46,348 nucleotides of DNA, taken from positions 1 through 46,348 of the forward strand of contig JAJDYU010000089.1 of the NCBI GenBank assembly GCA_022825005.1, written 5' to 3'. A program made the position numbers and the translations under genes. The DNA is from Acidimicrobiia bacterium. GTDB lineage: Bacteria; Actinomycetota; Acidimicrobiia; Acidimicrobiales; Bin134. The notes below the pieces were generated by a model. That model searched no databases. It saw only the letters and a list, made by a program, of their open reading frames with translations, and had not been told where the DNA came from. The stretch's first letter is position 1. Each line of letters opens with the position of its first letter. Below, in pieces: positions 40,576 through 46,348 of this stretch.

Positions 40576-41919
40576 TCAGGCAATTAGGGCTTGGACTTCG
40601 GCCACCCTCTGCTGCACTTCGTCGTAGGTGGGGGCCTCGAGATTGAGCCGCAGCAGGGGCTCGGTGTTTGAAGGGCGCAGGTTGAACCACCAGTCGCCCA
40701 GGTCCACGGTGAGCCCGTCGAGGCGGTCTTGGCGGGCATTTGGGTAGGCGGCCGCCACCCGCTCGATCACCATTGCCGCGTCGGCCACCGCGGTGTTGAG
40801 CTCACCCGAGGCGGCGTAGCGGTCGAGGCTCGACACCAGGTCGGACAATCCGGCCGGGTGGCGGCTGAGAGCCTCCAGAGCCACTAGGGCGGCGATCAGC
40901 CCGCTGTCGGCCCGGTAGTTGTCCCGAAAGTAGTAGTGGCCCGAGTGCTCACCGCCGAACACCGCGCCGGTCTCAGCCATGGCCTGTTTGATGTTGGAGT
41001 GGCCCACCCTGGTGCGAACTGCCGTTCCGCCCCCCTCGGCGATCACCTCGGGCACGGTTCGGGAGCAGATCAAGTTGTGGATCACCGTGGCTCCGGGATC
41101 ATGGGCCAGGATCGAACTGGCGATCATGGCGGTGGTCAACGACCCCGACACCGGTCGGGCTGTTTCGTCTACCAGGAACACGCGATCGGCGTCACCGTCG
41201 AAGGCCAATCCGATGTCGGCGCCCACTTCCAGAACCCGGCTCTGGAGGTCGCGTAGATTCTCCGGCTGTAGAGGGTCGGCCGGGTGGTTGGGGAAGGTGC
41301 CGTCCAACTCGGGATACAGGTGGTCGAGTGTGAGGGGCAGTCCTTCGAACACGGCCGGCACCACCAGGCCGCCCATGCCGTTGGCGCTATCGGCCACCAC
41401 CAGCAGGGGGGCCAGCGCGTCCACGTTTACAAACGAGCGGACATGGGCAACGTAGTCGCCCAGCAAGTCCCGGCTGGTGCGGGTGCCCTCGGTAGCTGCC
41501 GGGTCGGGGCCGGCGATGGCCATGGCCTTGATGGCTCCCAACCCGGTCTCGGCGCCGATGGGCGCGGCGCCCGCACCGCACATCTTGATGCCGTTGTAGC
41601 CCGCGGGATTGTGGGAGGCGGTGAACACTGCTCCGGGGAGATCGAGACTGCCCGAGGCGTAGTAGAGCATGTCGGTGGCGCACAGTCCCACGTCCACCAC
41701 GTCGATGCCGTGGTCCATCGCGCCTTCGCCGAACGCGGCAGAGAATTCTTCGCCCTCGGGACGCATGTCCCGCCCGACCAGCACCGCCGTCGCCCCTGAT
41801 GAGGCCACGAACCGGGCGAAGGCGCCCCCAATGGCCCGGGCTCCGTCGGCGTCGATTTGATCGCCCACGGTGCCCCGAACGTCGTAGGCCTTGAAAATGG
41901 CGTCGTAGTCGTTGGCCAT
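40576..41919 (-). CDS. manB: Phosphomannomutase/phosphoglucomutase
   Basis: This 447-residue alpha-D-phosphohexomutase interconverts mannose-6-phosphate and mannose-1-phosphate (and often the glucose equivalents). Domain 1 has FKAYDVRGTVGD and the phosphoserine loop TASHNP (around residue 99). Domain 2 has the metal loop AFDGDADR (around 243). Domain 3 has the sugar-specificity loop GGEHSGHYYF, and domain 4 ends in RPSNTEPLLRLNLEA. It provides sugar-1-phosphate for GDP-mannose or glycan synthesis. It is the last gene of a four-gene minus run that includes a large glycosyltransferase-like fusion. Confidence 0.93.
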   Translation of the reverse strand: MANDYDAIFKAYDVRGTVGDQIDADGARAIGGAFARFVASSGATAVLVGRDMRPEGEEFSAAFGEGAMDHGIDVVDVGLCATDMLYYASGSLDLPGAVFTASHNPAGYNGIKMCGAGAAPIGAETGLGAIKAMAIAGPDPAATEGTRTSRDLLGDYVAHVRSFVNVDALAPLLVVADSANGMGGLVVPAVFEGLPLTLDHLYPELDGTFPNHPADPLQPENLRDLQSRVLEVGADIGLAFDGDADRVFLVDETARPVSGSLTTAMIASSILAHDPGATVIHNLICSRTVPEVIAEGGGTAVRTRVGHSNIKQAMAETGAVFGGEHSGHYYFRDNYRADSGLIAALVALEALSRHPAGLSDLVSSLDRYAASGELNTAVADAAMVIERVAAAYPNARQDRLDGLTVDLGDWWFNLRPSNTEPLLRLNLEAPTYDEVQQRVAEVQALIA

Positions 41920-41964
41920 GCCGGGGCCGGCTAGTGCTTGGGGCGGTTCTGCGGCATCGGGGGG

Positions 41965-42792
41965 CTACTGCTTCTTCAGGTTCTGCTTCATCTCGTCGAG
42001 CTGCATCAAGATGGGATAGCCGCTGACGCTGATGGCGTTGCCGTGGCCGGTGTGGTGGACGTCGAACACCGATTGGAGGGCGGTGTAGTAGCCCTGCACA
42101 TCGAGAGTCTGGTTCACCGCCCGCTTGGCCTGGGCCAAACCGAAGGCATTGTTCGTGGCGATCTGGGCAGCCAGCTCGTGGGTGCGCTCCCAAAGCTGGT
42201 CGCGGGGGACCACCTCTCGGGCCAAGCCGATTTGGACAGCCTCCTCGGCCCCTAAGGTGCGCTGGGAGAACAGCAAGTCTTTGGCCCGCCGGGCGCCCAG
42301 TTCCCAGGTGTGGCCGTGGTACTCCACACCGCCGATGGCCATCAGCACCACCGGGTCGGAGAATTCCACGTCGTCGGCCACCACCAGCAGATCGAGCGGC
42401 CATATCAGGTTGAGGGCGCCGGCAATGGCCTTGCCCTGGATGGCCCCGATGGTGGGCTTGGGGATGTTGCGCCAGTGCCAGGAGTAGCCCAAGTACTTGC
42501 GGGCCTCCCAGCGGTAGATCTTGTTCAGCTGCCAGCTGCCGTCGGCCTCGGCCAGCGAAACGGCGTCGGGGTCGGGGGCGCCGCCGCCCAGATCGTGACC
42601 GGCGGAGAAGTGCCTGCCCTCGCCCCGCAGCACGATCACCTTCACATCGTCGTCGTACTCCGCGGCCAAGAAGTGGTGGTGCAGCTCATCGAGCATTCGC
42701 TCGTTCTGGGCGTTGGCCTTCTCCGGTCGGGCCAGCGTGATGGTGGCCACCGCGTCGGCGGTCTCGTAATCGACGTATCTGTACTCGCTCAT
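41965..42792 (-). CDS. Crotonase/enoyl-CoA hydratase family protein
   Basis: The 275-residue crotonase-fold protein starts at ATG 42792, behind a ribosome site AAGGAC; an upstream ATG is in a weaker setting. The family features are VATITLARPEKANAQNERML, the oxyanion-hole motif FSAGHDLGGG, and IGAIQGKAIAGALNL with the second oxyanion glycine. The acid residues that make a hydratase are not clearly placed: residues around DPVVLMAIGG and EYHGHTWELGARRAKDLLF replace the usual glutamates, so another crotonase reaction is possible. It has no other acyl-CoA genes around. It lies 45 bp before manB. Confidence 0.85.
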   Translation of the reverse strand: MSEYRYVDYETADAVATITLARPEKANAQNERMLDELHHHFLAAEYDDDVKVIVLRGEGRHFSAGHDLGGGAPDPDAVSLAEADGSWQLNKIYRWEARKYLGYSWHWRNIPKPTIGAIQGKAIAGALNLIWPLDLLVVADDVEFSDPVVLMAIGGVEYHGHTWELGARRAKDLLFSQRTLGAEEAVQIGLAREVVPRDQLWERTHELAAQIATNNAFGLAQAKRAVNQTLDVQGYYTALQSVFDVHHTGHGNAISVSGYPILMQLDEMKQNLKKQ

Positions 42793-42844
42793 GGGTTGTC
42801 CTTTGTCGATGCCTGCAAATGTGGGTTCTACCACGGTCTTGGCG

Positions 42845-45502
42845 TCAGGTCTTGCTGAGGGCGGCCGCTTCGAGCACGGCCAGGGTTTGCGTTGCGATGG
42901 GGGCCCAGTCGAAGTCCGGTTGAAGGTCGATCAGGGCTTGGCGGGAGCGGTCCAAGTCTTCAGGGGTGAGCTCGTCGAGGCAGCGGGTGAGGTCTTCGAC
43001 GGTTTCTCCGTAGCGGATGTCGGTACCGGCGAAGGTCTCGTCGAAGAAGTCCCAGTTGCTGGTGATGGCGGGCACGCCTGCCCCGATGCAGTCGAACGCC
43101 GTACCTGTTGTGAGCATCCCGGAGGGGGCGAACGGGAGGATCAACGCGTCGAAGGCCTTCACGCGCCGCAGGTACTGGTTGAAATCAAGATGGCCGAACT
43201 CGGCGATGATCCGGGGATCGTCGGGCACGGCCACCGACAGGTCCACCCGGATGACCAGCTGGATGTCGTCCCGGGCGCAAGCGGCTACTGCGTCCACCAC
43301 CAGTTGGAGGTCCTTCTCCACTCGGGGAGTGCCGATTACCGCAACTCGGAGTCCGCACGGCGCCCAGCCCTCGGCCAGCTCGACATCTTCGCGGGTGGTG
43401 CTGGCCACTGTTTCGTACTCGCGCCCCCAATGGCCGTGGGGGATGACGTGGTGCTCGGTGTTGGGGCCGTAGTGGTAGGTGGCCAATGCCACGTCGTAGC
43501 CGGCCTGGCTGTGGTGGATGACTGCGTCGGCTGCCTCAGCCCATAACTGGTAGCTGGCCGCGGCCTCGTCGGTCTTGAAGAAGTGGGGCAGCAGGTTGTG
43601 CTGGGTCCAAACGATGGCGGTGCCGGTGGACTTGACCTGCTCCAGCACCTCGGCGGTGCGCTGGGGGTCGACGCCGCTCCACCATTCCGGCCAGGCCATG
43701 TGCAGCACGTCGATGTCCTGGAGCCTCCGCACCAGCTTGTCGTCGGGGATGCCTGCGCCGAGCGCCACCACCCGGTCGGCCAGCGGGTCGTACAGCGAGC
43801 GGTCGTAGGGATGCCCGTGAATGGTGCTGGCCACCCGCAGCCGGGGGGTGACCTTCCAGGTGAAGTTCACCATGGCCGCGGGTTCGAGTTCAGCCTGGTA
43901 CACCCGGGGCAGCTCACCCCAGAAGCTGCGCCACTCCGCGATCCCCGAGGTGTCGATGGCCAGAATCCGACCGGCGTCGAATTCCACGTCCAACGGCCGT
44001 CCGGCGGGCTCGGCCACCGTGAGGGTCAGCGGGCCGGGAAGGTCAGGGTCGTCGAATTGGAGTTGCTCGGAAACAACCAGCGAGCGGCCCTCCACCCGGT
44101 AGGTGGCAAAACGACGGCCCGCCACCGTTGGCTCGTCGCTGCCCGCTGGCGCCCACCCGTCGTGGACGATGGTGACCGAGCCCGGGTTGTGCTCCACTGA
44201 GGTGGGCAAGCCCGCCGGGACCAGGGGAGCATTGCTGGTGCCGGTTCGGTCGTCTCGGCCCAGTGGGGTGATCACCGGCAGCATCACCGGGTGGCCGGAG
44301 GTGGGCTGTTCGAAAAGGCCAGGACTTCGCGGCGAGGGGGCGTAGTCGGCTGAGAATCCGAACACCGTGGGCAGGGCGAACGAGAGCGGCTTGGCCCGGT
44401 ACGACCACACCGTGGCCCGCTGGGAATTGTCGAATGAGATGAAGCGCTCCGCGGGGAGATAGGAGTCGCCGGGCGGCGCGCTGTGCGCTTCAGGCCTCTG
44501 GCGCAGTTCGAGGGCGGAGAGCAGCAGCTTGCCGTAGATGTCCAGGGTCATCTGAATCCGTCGGGCCGGGCCGCGGTAGAACATGGTGGCTCGGTTTTGG
44601 TGAGCGGCGATGACCCCATTGGGGAACCACTCCAAAAGATCGTCAAGAGTCGCATCGGCTCGGGCCAGCCAGCGGTCTTGGGGGGCGTCGAGGTCGCGCC
44701 CAGCGGCAATGGCGGCCAGCTCGATGGTGATGGCCATGCCCAGCGCACCGATGGACCGCCCCCACACGATGGCCCCTCCGGGCTGGGCCACCTCGTCGAG
44801 GTCGGTGAGCACCTGGGAGAGGCCGCGGGCCCATTCCGCCCCGAGCTGGTCGGCCAGCGGCTCTGCGAATAGATACATATCCGGTGTGTAGATGTCGTAA
44901 TGGACCCAGTTGCCCATGCCGTCGTTCAGCCAGCCGGTGGGGCTAGAGAACATCGAGCGCACCCGGTCGAGCAGATCGGGCAGCTCAGCGGGCGTCTCGC
45001 CGCCCTGAAGCTCGGCCAGGGCTCGCAGGCATCGGGAGGCCACCACCGCGAAGTTGGGCGGGATGGCGTCAGTGTCGGCCAGCCGGTCGACGATGCCCGG
45101 AGAGTGCACCGCGTCGAGCACGGTCTGGTGGAGCTCGGAGGGGAGGGAATCGAGACCCCCGATGCGCAGCACCGTCTCTCCCACCCGGTAGCTGGCGAAC
45201 GCCTCCACCGTGGCCGGATCAAGCGAGGCGATCAGCGGTGGGATCCGGGCTCGCAGGTCGCACCCGCCCACCTCGTCGACTCCGCACTCGATGAGCAGCC
45301 CCAGCACGTACAACAGGTCGGCGGTGGCGTCGTCCAGAACCGCATGGCCGGCGTATAGCCGGGGCAGCTCCAAGCCGGGAGCGGCGGATTGCTCAAACTC
45401 CGCCATCTTGTCCGTTGTCGCCGCTATCAGCCGGTCGGCTAGGGCACCGGCGGTGGTGGTATCAGCCAGAGGGTGTTCGGGAAAGCGAAGGTCCAAGCTC
45501 AT
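42845..45502 (-). CDS. Large fusion protein: DUF2264-like alpha-toroid domain plus GT-B glycosyltransferase-like domain
   Basis: The 885-residue protein combines parts rarely seen together. The first ~370 residues are mostly helical. They have WLNDGMGNWVHYDIYTPDMY (about 190-210), AIVWGRSIGALGMAITIELAA (about 240) and FPNGVIAAHQN, RIQMTLDIYGKLLLSAL, which resemble the (alpha/alpha) toroid of DUF2264/heparinase-type proteins. A beta-rich segment follows (about 370-580). The C-terminal ~310 residues look like a GT-B glycosyltransferase: HMAWPEWW (about 600), TAIVWTQHNLLPHFF, ADAVIHHSQAGYD, VAVIGTPRVEKDLQLVVDAV, and DALILPFAPSGMLTTGTAFDCIGAGVPAI. I chose ATG 45502, which overlaps the dehydrogenase stop by ATGA. 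The domain assignment of the toroid is by pattern only. The function is unknown. Confidence 0.7.
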   Translation of the reverse strand: MSLDLRFPEHPLADTTTAGALADRLIAATTDKMAEFEQSAAPGLELPRLYAGHAVLDDATADLLYVLGLLIECGVDEVGGCDLRARIPPLIASLDPATVEAFASYRVGETVLRIGGLDSLPSELHQTVLDAVHSPGIVDRLADTDAIPPNFAVVASRCLRALAELQGGETPAELPDLLDRVRSMFSSPTGWLNDGMGNWVHYDIYTPDMYLFAEPLADQLGAEWARGLSQVLTDLDEVAQPGGAIVWGRSIGALGMAITIELAAIAAGRDLDAPQDRWLARADATLDDLLEWFPNGVIAAHQNRATMFYRGPARRIQMTLDIYGKLLLSALELRQRPEAHSAPPGDSYLPAERFISFDNSQRATVWSYRAKPLSFALPTVFGFSADYAPSPRSPGLFEQPTSGHPVMLPVITPLGRDDRTGTSNAPLVPAGLPTSVEHNPGSVTIVHDGWAPAGSDEPTVAGRRFATYRVEGRSLVVSEQLQFDDPDLPGPLTLTVAEPAGRPLDVEFDAGRILAIDTSGIAEWRSFWGELPRVYQAELEPAAMVNFTWKVTPRLRVASTIHGHPYDRSLYDPLADRVVALGAGIPDDKLVRRLQDIDVLHMAWPEWWSGVDPQRTAEVLEQVKSTGTAIVWTQHNLLPHFFKTDEAAASYQLWAEAADAVIHHSQAGYDVALATYHYGPNTEHHVIPHGHWGREYETVASTTREDVELAEGWAPCGLRVAVIGTPRVEKDLQLVVDAVAACARDDIQLVIRVDLSVAVPDDPRIIAEFGHLDFNQYLRRVKAFDALILPFAPSGMLTTGTAFDCIGAGVPAITSNWDFFDETFAGTDIRYGETVEDLTRCLDELTPEDLDRSRQALIDLQPDFDWAPIATQTLAVLEAAALSKT

Positions 45503-46348
45503 GCCATGGTGGCCAATCGCTCTTTGGTCACCTCGTTGAGGGCCGGTTCGCCAGCGGACCACCGGCGAATCTCCTCGATGGCGTAATCGGTCATGCGGGC
45601 CAATTCAGTGCCCTGGCTGCCGGCCAGATGGGGGCTGATCCACACGTTGGGCATCGTCAGCAGCGGGCTGTCTTCAGGCAGCGGCTCAGGATCGGTCACA
45701 TCCAAGATGGCATAAAGCCGCCCCGAGGCCAGGTGGGGCAGGAGCGCCTCGTGGTCGATCAGGGGGCCGCGGGCGGTGTTGATCACAGTGGCGCCGTCGG
45801 GCAGGGCCGACAGTTGTGCGGGCCCGATCATGTGCATGGTCTCGGGCAGGGCCGGCGCGTGGATAGACAGCACATCGGCGGTGGCGCACAGTTCGTCTAA
45901 CTCCAGTTTTGCCACCCCCAGCGAGGCGGCTTCTTCGGGGGTCACGAAGGGGTCATAGAGCGTCACAGACAAATGGGGAAAGGGGCGAAGCAGTTCGATC
46001 ACCCGGCGACCGATCAGCGACGCCCCCACGATGCCGACAGTGCGGCCGTAATTCCCCCACTGGCGGTCGCCCATAGTCGACATGGCCGAGAAGTCAACCG
46101 GGCCCCGGCGCCACAGCACCCCCTTGTTGGCGAACAAGATGGCGGCCAGGGTGAACTCGGCCACCGGCTCGGAGTTGGCGTTGGCCCCGCTGGTCACCCG
46201 GATGCCCCGGTCCCACACCGCGTCGGTGAGGGTCATTTTGACCGTTCCCGCGGCGTAGGCGAACAGCCCCAGCCGGGGGGCTCGATCGAGCATGGCGGCG
46301 TCCAGCGGTGGGCACCCCCAGTGGCCGACGATCACCTCGGCCTCGGCC
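45499..46348 (-). CDS. D-2-hydroxyacid dehydrogenase (partial, N terminus beyond the window)
   Basis: The gene runs off the right edge; about 282 C-terminal residues are visible. The Rossmann cofactor motif is VGIVGASLIGRRVIELL, a variant of GxGxxG, followed by TLYDPFV as the adenosine-binding strand. Catalytic sites are NTARGPLID (Arg), the acidic DVTDPEPLPEDSPL (Glu) and SPHLAGSQG (His). The family reduces 2-oxo acids with NAD(P)H. The substrate is unknown. It overlaps the next gene by 4 bp (ATGA), so the fusion protein is translationally coupled to it. GTG at 46333-46335 is not a real start, because the frame continues upstream to the end of the window. Confidence 0.85.
   Translation of the reverse strand, partial: AEAEVIVGHWGCPPLDAAMLDRAPRLGLFAYAAGTVKMTLTDAVWDRGIRVTSGANANSEPVAEFTLAAILFANKGVLWRRGPVDFSAMSTMGDRQWGNYGRTVGIVGASLIGRRVIELLRPFPHLSVTLYDPFVTPEEAASLGVAKLELDELCATADVLSIHAPALPETMHMIGPAQLSALPDGATVINTARGPLIDHEALLPHLASGRLYAILDVTDPEPLPEDSPLLTMPNVWISPHLAGSQGTELARMTDYAIEEIRRWSAGEPALNEVTKERLATMA

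Overview
The window is GC-rich, densely packed bacterial DNA with 45 protein-coding loci (two of them cut by the window ends and one broken) and two tRNA genes. Coding style points to a high-GC actinobacterium. Many genes start with GTG, 4-bp ATGA or GTGA overlaps are common, and at least nine starts sit 6-8 nt after a TANNNT box with no room for a leader, which is the leaderless pattern of Actinobacteria. The gene set (OtsB-GH15 fusion, form II CoxL-like subunit, DUF4032 protein, P450 with a 3-cysteine ferredoxin, bifunctional-type dCTP deaminase) would suit an Acidimicrobiia-like lineage. That placement is inference; there is no rRNA or other phylogenetic marker here.

Layout. 1-2.9 kb: end of an unknown gene, then a CoxL-like molybdenum hydroxylase large subunit flanked by two copies of a 74-nt structured repeat. 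2.9-9.1 kb (minus): sulfatase, OtsA, and a trehalose-phosphatase/GH15 fusion. 9.1-13.3 kb (plus): an aminotransferase/omega-amidase/MFS operon, a secreted protein, then initiator tRNA-Met. 13.5-22.3 kb: an accessory-looking stretch with three toxin-antitoxin-like pairs (XRE plus nucleotidyltransferase; Panacea/DUF4065 plus a small unknown protein; MazEF), a queuosine-salvage (Qng1/DUF2419) homologue downstream of mazF, and several stand-alone enzymes. 22.3-26.5 kb (minus): an HD protein, dCTP deaminase, GlpD, and a flavoprotein resembling alkyl-DHAP synthase. 26.5-30.8 kb: quinone oxidoreductase, tRNA-Gly(CCC) directly abutting a sugar isomerase gene, ferredoxin, P450, and an EamA transporter. 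30.9-39.6 kb (plus): a LacI-controlled alpha-glucoside uptake and hydrolysis operon (regulator, binding protein, two permeases, GH13 glucosidase, ATPase, kinase-like DUF4032 protein). 39.7-46.3 kb: arsenate reductase, then phosphomannomutase, a crotonase, a very unusual toroid-glycosyltransferase fusion and a 2-hydroxyacid dehydrogenase, all on minus.

How the genes work together. Trehalose is made by OtsA and the OtsB domain and may be hydrolysed by the GH15 domain of the same polypeptide. Externally supplied alpha-glucosides would enter through the LacI-regulated ABC system and be split by the GH13 enzyme. That importer's binding-protein gene carries an in-frame amber codon, so uptake may be broken in this strain, or the base is wrong. 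Glutamine transamination and omega-amidase activity are coupled in one operon. GlpD and the AGPS-like flavoprotein share the glycerol-3-phosphate/DHAP node. The most novel-looking items are the covarying 74-nt repeat, the Panacea pair with an unrecognised partner, the MazEF-Qng1 cluster, the toroid-glycosyltransferase fusion and the amber-interrupted lipoprotein. No gap without a gene exceeds 300 bases. No CRISPR array, insertion sequence, rRNA or replication origin was seen.
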